Shown here: one piece after another, positions 31,110 through 39,959 of the stretch
Numbering within the stretch: position 1 is the first letter of the stretch
How the letters are laid out: each line of letters starts with the position of its first letter
Source: Aliiroseovarius salicola
GTDB taxonomy: Bacteria; Pseudomonadota; Alphaproteobacteria; Rhodobacterales; Rhodobacteraceae
DNA length: 64,000 bases
Assembly: GCF_027891095.1 (NCBI RefSeq)
Contig: NZ_JAQIIO010000008.1
Location: 62,001-126,000 of the forward strand
Direction: 5' to 3'
The notes under the pieces: generated by a model
The model's database searches: none
Told to the model about the DNA's origin: nothing
The model's input: the letters and a program-made list of their open reading frames with translations, nothing else
Translations under genes and position numbers: made by a program

Positions 31110-32111
31110 ATGCGCAAACTGATCGTGATCACTCTGGTTCTGGCCGGTCTCTGGGCCGGTTATTGGTGGGTTGGCGCGGGGGCCACTGAGCGCGGATATA
31201 TCGGCTGGCTTGACGAGCGCCGCGCTGAAGGCTGGGTTGCTGACTATGACAGTCTGCGGGTGCAGGGCTTTCCCAACCGGTTTGACATGGTGGCCGAAGG
31301 GCTATCGCTGGCAGATCCCGACACCGGGCTGGCCTGGGACGCCGAAAGCTTTCAGATCCTGACCCTCAGCTACAAACCCAATCATCTGATTGCGGTCTGG
31401 CCCGGAGTGCAGCGCCTCTCGACCCCGGATCAGAAGATCGACATTACCTCAACCGATTTCAAAGGGTCTCTGGTGGTGGACCCCTCCCCCAACCTACCTC
31501 TCAATCGTGCGTCATTTGTGATTGAGGATCTGGCGCTGACATCATCTCAGGATTGGATCGCCAAACTGGGCCACGCAAATATCGCCACCCGTCAGGTTGA
31601 AGGACAGGAAAACGCACATGAGCTTCATTTCGAAGCCAAGAACCTCGTGCCCGCCTCTTCCTTTGTGCAAAGCCTCAGCCCTGAGGGGGTGCTTCCCCCG
31701 GTCTTTGAAGGGGTGACGCTGAAAGCCAAGCTTGGGTTTGATGCGCCTTGGGATCTTTTGGCGATCGAACGCGCCCGCCCGCAGCCGACCGAGATCGACC
31801 TTCAGCTTCTGACCGCCAAATGGGGTGAGATGAACCTTCGAATGGCCGGAAATGTGACAATTGATGCAGCCGGGGTGCCAGAAGGCGAGATCACGGTGAA
31901 GGCAGAGAACTGGCGCCAAATGGTCACTTTGGCCAAATCCTCCGGCCTGCTGGACCCAGCCTTCGAAAGCACGGTCATGGGGGCGCTGGGATTGATCGCC
32001 GGGCTCTCCGGAGATCCTGAAACCATCGATGTACCGCTTGGGTTTTCAGGTGGCTATATGACCCTCGGGCCGTTGCCCATAGGCCGCGCGCCCGTTGTTC
32101 GTCTCCGCTGA
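31110..32111 (+). CDS. DUF2125 domain protein, periplasmic
   Basis: The 333-residue protein has one N-terminal membrane anchor or signal (LIVITLVLAGLWAGYWWVG) and then the DUF2125 signature: RAEGWVADYDSLRVQGFPNRFDMVAEGL and NHLIAVWPGVQ. The rest is beta-rich and ends VPLGFSGGYMTLGPLPIG. DUF2125 is found mainly in alphaproteobacteria and has no known function; its fold resembles lipid-transfer-type repeats in my judgement, but this is inference. GAGGAAAGC precedes the ATG. Confidence 0.88.
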   Translation: MRKLIVITLVLAGLWAGYWWVGAGATERGYIGWLDERRAEGWVADYDSLRVQGFPNRFDMVAEGLSLADPDTGLAWDAESFQILTLSYKPNHLIAVWPGVQRLSTPDQKIDITSTDFKGSLVVDPSPNLPLNRASFVIEDLALTSSQDWIAKLGHANIATRQVEGQENAHELHFEAKNLVPASSFVQSLSPEGVLPPVFEGVTLKAKLGFDAPWDLLAIERARPQPTEIDLQLLTAKWGEMNLRMAGNVTIDAAGVPEGEITVKAENWRQMVTLAKSSGLLDPAFESTVMGALGLIAGLSGDPETIDVPLGFSGGYMTLGPLPIGRAPVVRLR

Positions 32112-32138
32112 CACCCATACAAGCGCCAGTCATGCTGC

Positions 32139-32200
32139 TTTTTTCTTGCCCTAAATACCTCGGGGTGAGGCCGTCAGGCCGAGGGGCTGCGCCCCTCTTG
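32139..32200 (-). repeat. dispersed intergenic palindromic repeat, copy d
   Basis: On the minus strand: AGAGGGGC-gca-GCCCCTCGGCCTgacGGCC, then TCACCCCGAGGTATTTAGGGCAAGA. It fills the space between the convergent DUF2125 and extensin-like genes. Confidence 0.85.
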
Positions 32201-32205
32201 CAACC

Positions 32206-33126
32206 TCACCGGCAATAAGCGCCGCCTCGATGCTTTGCTGTGTCCAGATGAAGATGATCTTTGTGATAGCGATCTGCATTTGGCCCCAACACGGTGCCAA
32301 ACGTCCCACAGGCGGAACTGTGCATGGCCTTCAGAACCTTGCCCTGCACCGGATCTCGCCACCCTTTCAGAACCGATATCTTCGCTCCGTTCTTCAGTGT
32401 CAGCCCCGAGATATCGACCGCCTTGCCCTTGCCGTGTTCGGAAATCTTGGCGCCGGGGCGGTTGTTGCGTGTGCGACACGAATAATGCGCCGCGATTTTG
32501 AGTTCGGCCGGGCCACCGCCCAGACGCCCAATCGCAGGCGCAACCCCATTGCGCACCCATTTGTCCAGTGCCTTGGCCGTGGTGCAATCCATGATGGCTG
32601 GCGTGCTCAACCGCACCCCTGATATTTCGCTCACCTTCACCGGCTCGGATAATCCACAGCCACGCAGCTTGCCCGGGATTGCACTGACCTTCTGTCCGCG
32701 AATGCTGCGCAATCCGCAAACCTTGCCAACCCGTCCGGTCGCCTTTGGAACAATGGCCGGAGTGGTGGTGGCCACCACGGTCGGGACCGACTGGACTTCC
32801 CGGAAACTGGCTGGTCGCAACATCGGACGAAGTGATCGTGCCACTGCGGTATGGCTGAAACCAGCCACGGATACTGCCCCCGCAGACACCGGCCTGGCCG
32901 TAGTCACAGGCGTTGGTTGTTCAATCACCACGCTGCCCGGACGCGGACGTGGACGCAGGGTTCTTTCAATATGCACAACCACCATAGAAGTTGAACGCAC
33001 CATGTCACCGCTCTGATGCAACTCGGGGCGCAACTCTGGACGCAGGGAACGTATCGGTGCATTGGCCCACGCCGCTTCTGTCAAGAGCGCAGCCAGCGCA
33101 AGATATCCTGCGCCCCTGCGGATCAT
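32206..33126 (-). CDS. extensin-like C-terminal domain protein, secreted
   Basis: A 306-residue protein with a signal peptide (LALAALLTEAAWA), an Arg/Pro-rich low-complexity linker with repeated LRPxLRP units (about residues 27-110) and a C-terminal extensin-like domain: CGLSEPVKVSEISGVRLS, MDCTTAKALDKWVRNGVAPA, AAHYSCRTRNN, ISEHGKGKAVDISGL and HKDHLHLDTA. The His/Asp pattern resembles D-Ala-D-Ala carboxypeptidase-type zinc peptidases, so cell-wall hydrolysis is a reasonable guess. Its ATG overlaps the stop of the prephenate dehydrogenase gene (ATGA). Confidence 0.9.
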   Translation of the reverse strand: MIRRGAGYLALAALLTEAAWANAPIRSLRPELRPELHQSGDMVRSTSMVVVHIERTLRPRPRPGSVVIEQPTPVTTARPVSAGAVSVAGFSHTAVARSLRPMLRPASFREVQSVPTVVATTTPAIVPKATGRVGKVCGLRSIRGQKVSAIPGKLRGCGLSEPVKVSEISGVRLSTPAIMDCTTAKALDKWVRNGVAPAIGRLGGGPAELKIAAHYSCRTRNNRPGAKISEHGKGKAVDISGLTLKNGAKISVLKGWRDPVQGKVLKAMHSSACGTFGTVLGPNADRYHKDHLHLDTAKHRGGAYCR

Positions 33127-34052
33127 GATTTTTTCACCTCGTGCTGCCCCACACGTCCAAAATCCGGTGCATCTGTATCTTGGCCAGCTTCAATAATACT
33201 CCGACGAATGGCACGGGTATGGGTGAAGTAATCATGAAGCGCGTCTCCATCCCCGGTACGAATGGCGCGCTGCAGGGCAAACAGCTCTTCGGTGAACCGG
33301 CCAAGGATCTCTAGTGTTGCGTCCTTGTTGGTCAGAAACACATCACGCCACATGGTGGGATCAGAGGCCGCAATCCGAGTGAAATCCCGAAAACCGGCGG
33401 CGGAATATTTGATCACTTCGCTGTCGGTCACCCGCCGCAGATCATCTGCTACCCCCACCATCGTATAGGCGATAAGGTGGGGCGTGTGGCTGGTCACGGC
33501 CAGCACAAGGTCATGGTGTTCCGGGTCCATCTCTTCGACATTTGACCCCAACCCTTCCCACAGCTTGCGCAAACGTATGGTGGCATCTTTATCCGCCCCA
33601 TTCGGAACGAGGATGCACCAACGGTTGTCAAACAGTTCGGCAAAGCCTGACCGTGGGCCGGAATGTTCAGTGCCTGCCAGCGGGTGGCCGGGAATGAAAT
33701 GCAAATCTTCTGACAGATGCGGGCCCACGGCGTCGATCACCGCTTGCTTGACCGACCCCACATCGGTCACGGTCGCGCCCTTGGCCAGATGTGGGGCAAT
33801 TTCAGCAGCGACGGCGCTCATGGCACCCACCGGCACGGCAAGCACAACAAGATCAGCGCCTTTAACGGCTTCGGCAGCACTGTCGACAACCCGGTCGCAA
33901 AATCCCAGCTCACGCGCGATATCACGCGTTTCAGCCGATCGCGCGGTGCCAACAATCTCGCCCGCCAACCCGCCACGGCGTATTGCATGGGCCATTGAGG
34001 ATGCGATCAGCCCAAGGCCGATCAGGGCGACACGATCATAGATCTGGCTCAT
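33123..34052 (-). CDS. tyrC: prephenate/arogenate dehydrogenase
   Basis: The 309-residue protein carries an N-terminal NAD(P)-binding motif [17 protein letters not shown], then [31 protein letters not shown], the substrate-binding [15 protein letters not shown] and [16 protein letters not shown], all hallmarks of TyrA-type dehydrogenases that make the tyrosine precursor. Whether it prefers prephenate or arogenate cannot be told; the cyclohexadienyl type is common in this order. It overlaps hisC upstream and the extensin-like gene downstream by ATGA junctions, so the three are coupled. Confidence 0.93.
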   Translation of the reverse strand: MSQIYDRVALIGLGLIASSMAHAIRRGGLAGEIVGTARSAETRDIARELGFCDRVVDSAAEAVKGADLVVLAVPVGAMSAVAAEIAPHLAKGATVTDVGSVKQAVIDAVGPHLSEDLHFIPGHPLAGTEHSGPRSGFAELFDNRWCILVPNGADKDATIRLRKLWEGLGSNVEEMDPEHHDLVLAVTSHTPHLIAYTMVGVADDLRRVTDSEVIKYSAAGFRDFTRIAASDPTMWRDVFLTNKDATLEILGRFTEELFALQRAIRTGDGDALHDYFTHTRAIRRSIIEAGQDTDAPDFGRVGQHEVKKS

Positions 34053-35173
34053 GCCTCACCTTCCTTCTCGTCCACCTTCCCGTTGGGATCCGGGATCACC
34101 CCTTTGAAGCGCCTCACCAAATGCGCCACCCGGCGGCATGACGGTTCATCCCCAACGGTGATCCGCAGGCAATTGGGTAAGGCGTATCCTGCCACCCGGC
34201 GCACGATGATCCCCTCGGACTGCAGGTAATCATCCACGGCGTTTGCTTCTTCCTCACTGGCGAAACGCGCGAGAATGAAGTTTGCGCAGGATGTGTCAGA
34301 CGGCACCCCAAGCTCGGCCAGCGCTTCGGCCAACCAAGCACGCAGTCGGGTGTTTTCGGACAGGCACTTTGCGACATGTTCGCGATCCCGAAGCGCGGCT
34401 TCAGCGGCGGCAAGCTGCGGCATCGACAGGTTGAAGGGCCCGCGAACGCGATTGAGCACGTCGATTACCTCGGCGGTGCCATAGCCCCAGCCAATGCGCA
34501 GCCCGCCAAGCCCATACATCTTAGAGAACGTGCGGGTCATGAACACGTTTTCCCGCATGCTGACCAGAGACGCGCCGCCATCGAATCCTTCGACATATTC
34601 CGCATAGGCACCATCCAGCACCAGCAGTACCCGTTTTGGCAGCTTTTCGGCCAAGCGTGCCAGTTCGCCCACACCCACCATCGTGCCGGTGGGGTTGCCG
34701 GGATTGGCAATGAACACAAGCCGGGTCTTTTTGGTGACACCCGCAAGGATTGCGTCCACATCAACCAAGCGCTCGCGCTCTGGCACTTCGACCGGAGTCG
34801 CCCCGGCGGCAAGTGCTGAAATCTTGTACATGGAGAAGCCGTGTTCGGTGTAAATCACTTCATCCCCCGGCCCGGCATAGGCCTGACAGAGGAAGGTGAT
34901 GATCTCATCAGAGCCGACACCGCAGATGATCCGCTCGGGATCCAGCCCATGCAAATCGCCAATGGCCTTGCGCAGACTCGCATGATCGGTGTTGGGATAG
35001 CGATGCAGCTCATGCCCCGCCCGCTTGAATGCCTCAACCGCATCCGGGCTTGGCCCAAACGGGTTTTCGTTGGAACTCAGCTTCACCACGTTGGAGACAC
35101 CTGCCACCTTGGCCGCGCCGCCCACATAGGGTTTGATTGTCATGATCCCGGGTTGGGGCTCAATCTTCGCCAT
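34049..35173 (-). CDS. hisC: histidinol-phosphate aminotransferase
   Basis: A 374-residue fold-type I aminotransferase: [15 protein letters not shown] near the N-terminus binds the phosphate substrate, [14 protein letters not shown] and LDGAYAEYV are the PLP aspartate/tyrosine regions, and [20 protein letters not shown] holds the Schiff-base lysine. HisC converts imidazole-acetol phosphate to histidinol phosphate; neighbours of the tyrosine pathway suggest it may also act on aromatic amino acids. ATG at 35173 follows GGAG by 8 nt, with an alternative GTG one codon upstream. Confidence 0.94.
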   Translation of the reverse strand: MAKIEPQPGIMTIKPYVGGAAKVAGVSNVVKLSSNENPFGPSPDAVEAFKRAGHELHRYPNTDHASLRKAIGDLHGLDPERIICGVGSDEIITFLCQAYAGPGDEVIYTEHGFSMYKISALAAGATPVEVPERERLVDVDAILAGVTKKTRLVFIANPGNPTGTMVGVGELARLAEKLPKRVLLVLDGAYAEYVEGFDGGASLVSMRENVFMTRTFSKMYGLGGLRIGWGYGTAEVIDVLNRVRGPFNLSMPQLAAAEAALRDREHVAKCLSENTRLRAWLAEALAELGVPSDTSCANFILARFASEEEANAVDDYLQSEGIIVRRVAGYALPNCLRITVGDEPSCRRVAHLVRRFKGVIPDPNGKVDEKEGEA

Positions 35174-35395
35174 CACCGTTACTCCTTCTATGGGCGGTTG
35201 TAGTGGCGCTCAAAGAGAGGGGAAAGGGGGAAAGCGCTAACAGGTGGGATCGGTGGTGAGGTGAGGCTTTGCTGCACGGCAATCGCACTTTCCACCTCGC
35301 TTCCCAGCCATCCAACTGAAGGTTGCGCCAGATCATGGTGAAGATGTTGAAAACATGCCCCTATATCTTTGAGCAAAAATGGAAGGAGGCCTGTT

Positions 35396-35809
35396 ATGAC
35401 CAAATCCGTATTAGTTCCCGTCGATCTTGCACATACAGACGCACTGGAAGCCGCGATATCCGCCGTTCGAGTGGTCGCTGCACCTGAGCGCGCAAAAGTC
35501 ACCTTGGTTGGTGTTACCGGAAGCGTCCCCTCGGCAGCAGCACACAACCCGACAGAGTTCAGTGAAAAACTCGCCGCATATGGTTCCGAAGTCGCCGCGC
35601 GCATTGGGCTTCCGGTCGATACGCAAACACTAGTGGATGTTGATGTAGAAGCCGACCTGGGTCGCGTACTCATAAAAGCTGCCGAGGATCTGGGGGCTGA
35701 CCTGATCGTGATGGCCTCCCATGTGCCCGGTTTTATCGAACATATCATTGCGTCAAATGCAGGCTATGTGGCCAGCCACGCGAAATGCTCGGTTTATGTG
35801 GTCAGGTGA
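35396..35809 (+). CDS. universal stress protein (UspA family)
   Basis: A 137-residue single Usp domain: KSVLVPVDLAH at the first strand, a long amphipathic helix with YGSEVAARIGLPV, and a C-terminal GADLIVMASHVPG...HIIASNAGYVASHAKCSVYVV that resembles the G-x2-G-x9-G-S/T ATP loop in degenerate form. AAGGAGG sits before the ATG at 35396, so this start is firm. It stands divergent from hisC. Confidence 0.9.
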   Translation: MTKSVLVPVDLAHTDALEAAISAVRVVAAPERAKVTLVGVTGSVPSAAAHNPTEFSEKLAAYGSEVAARIGLPVDTQTLVDVDVEADLGRVLIKAAEDLGADLIVMASHVPGFIEHIIASNAGYVASHAKCSVYVVR

Positions 35810-35869
35810 ACGGGATGCCAACAAGTAAGTAAAGAACCTTCGCGCGCCGTTCCTGCGCGTTCGAATGCT

Positions 35870-35890
35870 ACAACCTCTTAGGTTGTGTTT
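35870..35890 (+). terminator. probable terminator after the stress-protein gene
   Basis: Stem ACAACCT / AGGTTGT with a 3-nt loop followed by GTTT, 60 bp after the stop codon. The T tract is short. Confidence 0.5.
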
Positions 35891-35965
35891 AAACGGGTTT
35901 TCTTTGAACTTAGCTTTACCAAATTCTGGACGCCCGCAACTTTGCCGACTTCGCCGCAAAGAGTA
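35889..35965 (-). pseudogene. decayed fragment of a hisC N-terminus
   Basis: Read on the minus strand this stretch gives GEVGKVAGVQNLVKLSS, then with a one-base shift KENPFK. It matches the HisC segment [20 protein letters not shown] encoded about 850 bp away, including near-identical DNA (AAACGGGTTTTC...TAGCTTTACCA versus AAACGGGTTTTC...CAGCTTCACCA). One base is missing inside the SSNENPF codons and no flanking aminotransferase sequence continues, so it is a remnant of a partial duplication or of a second, lost hisC-like gene. Confidence 0.7.
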
Positions 35966-36031
35966 CCACCCGTCACCTGACTGTCAGGCAACAGGCATGA
36001 CCGTCCCAGACCAACAAATCACGCGCGACAA

Positions 36032-36283
36032 TTAATGGCCGTCACTTCCGAGCAGTTCGAGGGCCTCGTGCAGAACCTTCAACGAGGCACTGTGGCTTCC
36101 ACTATTGTGGAGTTCTGCCCCCTCGTTCCGCATCGCCCTGATCTCATCCAATTGTTCGGCAGACATCCCCTCAACGGTCAGAATTGCTTCGTCAATGCGC
36201 TTCACATCAGCGGGGCAATGTCCTGCAAACGCAGGAGTTGCAAGGCTTATCATCAGCGCGGCAGCAACATGAATTCTATTCAT
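36032..36283 (-). CDS. small secreted hypothetical protein
   Basis: An 83-residue protein with a clear signal peptide (MNRIHVAAALMISLATPAFA) and a mature part of about 63 residues that looks like a helical hairpin: GHCPADVKRIDEAILTV, then EQLDEIRAMRNEGAELHNSG and SLKVLHEALELLG. I recognise no named family. AGGTGAGG lies directly before the ATG at 36283; the upstream in-frame start is rejected because it would hide the signal peptide. It probably acts in the periplasm. Confidence 0.7.
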   Translation of the reverse strand: MNRIHVAAALMISLATPAFAGHCPADVKRIDEAILTVEGMSAEQLDEIRAMRNEGAELHNSGSHSASLKVLHEALELLGSDGH

Positions 36284-36505
36284 GACCTCACCTTTCGTAC
36301 CCTGAAATGTCTCGCAGCTTGCGAGCATCCGATCGGATCATCTCAGATTTCAGCTGCCAATTCCAATATTCGTAGAGAACCACACTGAAATGTGAATCTG
36401 ACCAGAACGTTCGTCGGGACAGCTGGGTTCCAGAAAGGGGCCATACGAAACTGTGCTATACTTCATCTGTTAAATTCTGCATCTGGAAAAAAGGAGGGCG
36501 ATACA

Positions 36506-37039
36506 ATGTTCGACCTTGATAGCTTTGTTGCCGATTGCCGAGATGCCGTTGCAAAAGACCCGACCCATAAATCCGTTCAAGAGCTGGTATCCAGGGCCGT
36601 GGCAGATCCGGCAGGCATGTTGAAGACACTGGGGGAGCCAACCGAGCCCGGCATCACTCCACTTTACCAATCCGACGATCTGACAATTCTGAACCTGGCC
36701 TGGAAACCTCAATTCACCCTTCAGCCACATAATCACGAAATGTGGGCTGTCATCGGGATTTATGGAGGCCGGGAAGACAATATCTTCTGGCGCCGTGTAG
36801 AAGATCACCCCGACGGTCTGATTGAAGCGGCAGGAGCGAAGGCGCTCAGCACGGGGGATGTCTGTCCGATGGGACCAAACATCATTCATTCAGTCACTAA
36901 CCCGATCAACCGTCTGACAGCGGCAATCCATGTCTATGGTGGGGACTTCTTTGAAACCGAGCGCAGCGAATGGGACCCGGAAGGACTCACTGAGCAACCT
37001 TTGGACATAGATGCCATCAGGGCACGGTTTTCATCCTGA
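36506..37039 (+). CDS. cupin protein, cysteine-dioxygenase-like
   Basis: The 177-residue protein is a single double-stranded beta-helix domain. TLQPHNHEMWAVIGIYGGREDN contains the H-x-H...E metal-binding core, and GDVCPMGPNIIHSVTN supplies the third His. I associate it with predicted metal-dependent enzymes of the cysteine-dioxygenase (CDO-I) superfamily; the substrate is unknown. AGGAGG precedes the ATG at 36506. It is convergent with rpsD, sharing a terminator. Confidence 0.78.
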   Translation: MFDLDSFVADCRDAVAKDPTHKSVQELVSRAVADPAGMLKTLGEPTEPGITPLYQSDDLTILNLAWKPQFTLQPHNHEMWAVIGIYGGREDNIFWRRVEDHPDGLIEAAGAKALSTGDVCPMGPNIIHSVTNPINRLTAAIHVYGGDFFETERSEWDPEGLTEQPLDIDAIRARFSS

Positions 37040-37065
37040 CCACGAGCAAATTTCCTGTTCACAAC

Positions 37066-37095
37066 AAAAAAGGGCCGCGCGATGCGCAGCCCTTT
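37066..37095. terminator. bidirectional terminator between cupin gene and rpsD
   Basis: Stem AAAGGGCCGCGC / GCGCAGCCCTTT with a GAT loop (one mismatch) and an A run on the left side that becomes a T run for the minus strand. It lies between two convergent genes. Confidence 0.88.
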
Positions 37096-37120
37096 CGGAA
37101 ATTCTGTGGTGCGGCGAAGA

Positions 37121-37741
37121 TTAGTTCTTCGCGTAGAATTCGACCACGAGGTTCGGTTCCATCATCACCGGGTAAGGCACGTCCGACAGGCCGGGGGTGC
37201 GGGTGAAGGTGGCGGTCATTTTCGAGTGGTCGGCTTCGATGTAGTCCGGCACATCACGTTCGGCCAGAGCAACAGCTTCCAGAACCAGACCGATTTGCTT
37301 CGACTTCTGACGCACTTCGATCACGTCGCCTTCTTTCACGCGGTAGGAAGGGATGTTCACTTTTTTGCCGTTCACGGTCACGTGGCCGTGGTTCACGAAC
37401 TGGCGTGCAGCAAATACGGTCGGAACGAATTTGGCGCGGTACACAACAGCGTCCAGACGGCGCTCCAGCAGACCGATCAGGTTTTCACCTGTGTCGCCTT
37501 TAACACGCTCGGCTTCGCCGTAGATGCGACGGAACTGTTTCTCGGTCAGGTCGCCGTAGTAGCCTTTCAGCTTCTGCTTGGCGCGCAGCTGCAGACCGAA
37601 GTCCGACAGTTTGCCCTTGCGGCGCTGGCCGTGCTGGCCGGGGCCATATTCGCGGCGGTTCACCGGCGACTTCGGGCGACCCCAGATGTTTTCGCCCATG
37701 CGGCGGTCAATTTTATACTTGGCAGACGTACGTTTCGTCAC
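37121..37741 (-). CDS. rpsD: 30S ribosomal protein S4
   Basis: The 206-residue protein starts [20 protein letters not shown] and carries the S4 RNA-binding domain at about residues 95-155 ([40 protein letters not shown]). S4 nucleates assembly of the 30S body on 16S rRNA. The GTG at 37741 is the start: AAGGAG precedes it and the family N-terminus begins there. A stand-alone rpsD, away from the alpha operon, is usual in alphaproteobacteria. Confidence 0.97.
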   Translation of the reverse strand: MTKRTSAKYKIDRRMGENIWGRPKSPVNRREYGPGQHGQRRKGKLSDFGLQLRAKQKLKGYYGDLTEKQFRRIYGEAERVKGDTGENLIGLLERRLDAVVYRAKFVPTVFAARQFVNHGHVTVNGKKVNIPSYRVKEGDVIEVRQKSKQIGLVLEAVALAERDVPDYIEADHSKMTATFTRTPGLSDVPYPVMMEPNLVVEFYAKN

Positions 37742-38073
37742 GGCTGATCTCCTTCTAAGTTTTCGAAGGGCGTTGTCCTCTCGCCTTTGAACCGGGTCCT
37801 GAATTTCATGAAGCTGAAACCCCGGGGCTCTCGGGCGTGACAGGCATCCTCTTGCGAGGGCCACCAACACCAAATGAAACCGGCACCTCTCGGAACCGGA
37901 TTGGGGGCTTATAGCGCCATGGATGGGGGAGTCAACAGGTTGAGAGGCGGATTTCACCTCGCGAGGTCACGAAATTCGAATTCAGCCCTGCACCTCACAA
38001 ACTTCTTTCCCTGCATGTAAATAAAATGTGCTAGTTATCAATCAAATACAGGCAGACTATTTCGAGACCTCAC

Positions 38074-39372
38074 ATGGCACAGTCCAAAACCTCAATGAAG
38101 CGCCCCGCCTATTATATTCCGCTTTCATCGGGCTGGGTGGCGGCCACGGCCATACCATCGCTGTTTTTCCTGTGGCCCGACACTCAGTTCCTGTCGCCAA
38201 GAGACGCCTGCAACCTCTACATCCTGTCCCTGTTTCTCGTCCTTGCGTTTTATGAGCTTGTCTTCCTCAAGATCCATAACAGCGCGGGCACCGGGCTTCG
38301 GTTTGATCCCCGGAACTTCTCAAATTCCGCCTATCAGATGGACTATGGGGTCAAGATGGTCGGGCTGGTGGCAACGCTGGCCCTATTGACCGCGTTCTAC
38401 ACTGTGGCCGATCTTTATAAAGACGAGTGGTATGCCCCGTTTTTCACCACCCTCTCGGACTACTGGGCGCTGTTCCTCTTTGTGATCTTTGCGAATGTAA
38501 CGTTGTCACATTTCTCGATGGTTCGGCCAAGAGACGGGATCTGGCATCTGGGATATATGCTGCTTTCTCTAGGACGCGGCGACATCGACTATGACAAGAT
38601 CAGCGCCCATATGCTGAGCCTGTGTGTAAAAGGATTCTTCACGCCCTTGATGTATTGTTACCTGGTCTATGACTGGGACTATCTACAGGGCATCGACCTC
38701 GGCGCGTTCTCGGGATTTCCCAGCGTCTACGAGTTCATGTATCGGTTCTTCTTTTTCGCAGATCTGAGCCTCGTGGTGGTGGGGTATGCCTTTGCGGCCC
38801 GGTTCTTGAATTCACAAATTCGCTGGACGGAATCTACCATGTTGGGCTGGGTCGTTTGCATCCTGTGCTACGCGCCGTTCTGGCAAATGTTTTCCCGCCA
38901 ATATTTTGACTATTTCAGCCCAAGCTACACTTGGGGAAACTGGCTGTGGGAATACCCGGTGCTCTACGGGATCTGGGGGACAACAATCCTGGCCCTTCTG
39001 GCGATCTACACCATGGGGACAATGCGCATGGGGCTGCGGTTTTCCAACCTGACCTATCGCGGCGTATCCTACGGGTTTCCGTTCAACCTCACCAAACACC
39101 CGCAATATATCTCCAAGAATGCCACTTGGTGGCTGATCGAAATTCCATTCATCGCAGCGGATGTTGTGACCGGTTTGTCAAACTGCCTCTCGCTGGCCGG
39201 GGTGAACTGTATCTACTACCTGCGTGCAAAATGCGAAGAGCGGTGCCTGCGACCCTCCCCCTCTTACCGCGCGTATGAACGGCACATCGCTGAACACGGG
39301 CTAATTGCCCGGATAGGTAAGCGTTTGAAGAAGCCCCGGGCCGAAGCTGCACCTCAGCAATCAGAACAATAA
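38074..39372 (+). CDS. polytopic membrane protein with ICMT-like C-terminus
   Basis: A 432-residue integral membrane protein with about eight to nine hydrophobic segments. The last third resembles isoprenylcysteine carboxyl methyltransferase-type and related phospholipid methyltransferase families: PFNLTKHPQYISKNATWW is the characteristic N-x-x-x-HP-x-Y-x-x-x-N motif, and KCEERCLRPSPSYRAYERHI the E-x2-L...P-x-Y-x-x-Y motif that contacts SAM. The N-terminal 250 residues have no recognised match. A membrane methyltransferase acting on a lipid or isoprenoid is plausible but not shown. It is monocistronic, with a weak ribosome-binding site. Confidence 0.72.
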   Translation: MAQSKTSMKRPAYYIPLSSGWVAATAIPSLFFLWPDTQFLSPRDACNLYILSLFLVLAFYELVFLKIHNSAGTGLRFDPRNFSNSAYQMDYGVKMVGLVATLALLTAFYTVADLYKDEWYAPFFTTLSDYWALFLFVIFANVTLSHFSMVRPRDGIWHLGYMLLSLGRGDIDYDKISAHMLSLCVKGFFTPLMYCYLVYDWDYLQGIDLGAFSGFPSVYEFMYRFFFFADLSLVVVGYAFAARFLNSQIRWTESTMLGWVVCILCYAPFWQMFSRQYFDYFSPSYTWGNWLWEYPVLYGIWGTTILALLAIYTMGTMRMGLRFSNLTYRGVSYGFPFNLTKHPQYISKNATWWLIEIPFIAADVVTGLSNCLSLAGVNCIYYLRAKCEERCLRPSPSYRAYERHIAEHGLIARIGKRLKKPRAEAAPQQSEQ

Positions 39373-39466
39373 ACGGCACCCAGTTCGAGATCAGCATCCA
39401 GATACCTAGACTCATTCGCATATGTAGAAGTATCCTTCCTTATCCAACAGAGAAGGAAGACCATCA

Positions 39467-39916
39467 ATGATACGCCGAATATTGACGATACTAAGCACGA
39501 TTATCGCCATCATGGTTGCTCCTGTTTATGCCGACGAAGGGGATGACGATATCAAGCGGCTGGCCCTGCAGATCAGCGACAACAACCCTGCAACGTTCAA
39601 CAAAGCCCTGAATGTTGCCACAAATTTCGCCCGTGGAATGAGCGAAGCCGGCGAACTCTACGAAATTGAAATTGTTGCTTTCAATGCTGGGCTTCACCTC
39701 TTGCGTGAGGATACGTCTCCGGTGATCGACAGAATTACCAGCATTTCGGCGAGCATCCCAGAGGTGACATTCAGCGCCTGCGGCAACACGATCAAAGGTA
39801 TGACGAAGAAAGAGGGAGCCTCTCCGCCGATCTCTGCTCATGCACAGGTCGTTCCGGCAGGTGTGGTGCGGCTGATGGAGCTGGACAGCGAGGGTTACTT
39901 CATCATCAGGCCATAG
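39467..39916 (+). CDS. secreted DsrE/DsrF-like protein
   Basis: A 149-residue protein: signal peptide MIRRILTILSTIIAIMVAPVYA, then a DsrE-like fold with NKALNVATNFARGM, EIEIVAFNAGLHLLREDTSPV and FSACGNTIKGM, which places a cysteine at the usual DsrE/F sulfur-relay position, ending GVVRLMELDSEGYFIIRP. Cytoplasmic relatives carry sulfur in thiol transfer; the periplasmic versions are uncharacterised. GAGAAGGAAG precedes the ATG. Confidence 0.8.
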   Translation: MIRRILTILSTIIAIMVAPVYADEGDDDIKRLALQISDNNPATFNKALNVATNFARGMSEAGELYEIEIVAFNAGLHLLREDTSPVIDRITSISASIPEVTFSACGNTIKGMTKKEGASPPISAHAQVVPAGVVRLMELDSEGYFIIRP

Positions 39917-39922
39917 ATTGCG

Positions 39923-39950
39923 ATTGCGGCAGGAGACTGCCCGCAATTCA
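39923..39950. terminator. possible terminator between DsrE-like and Hint genes
   Basis: Stem ATTGCGG-CAG / CTG-CCCGCAAT with a one-base bulge and a short loop, between two convergent genes. No proper T run, so the call is weak. Confidence 0.45.
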
Positions 39951-39959
39951 CGTCAATGC

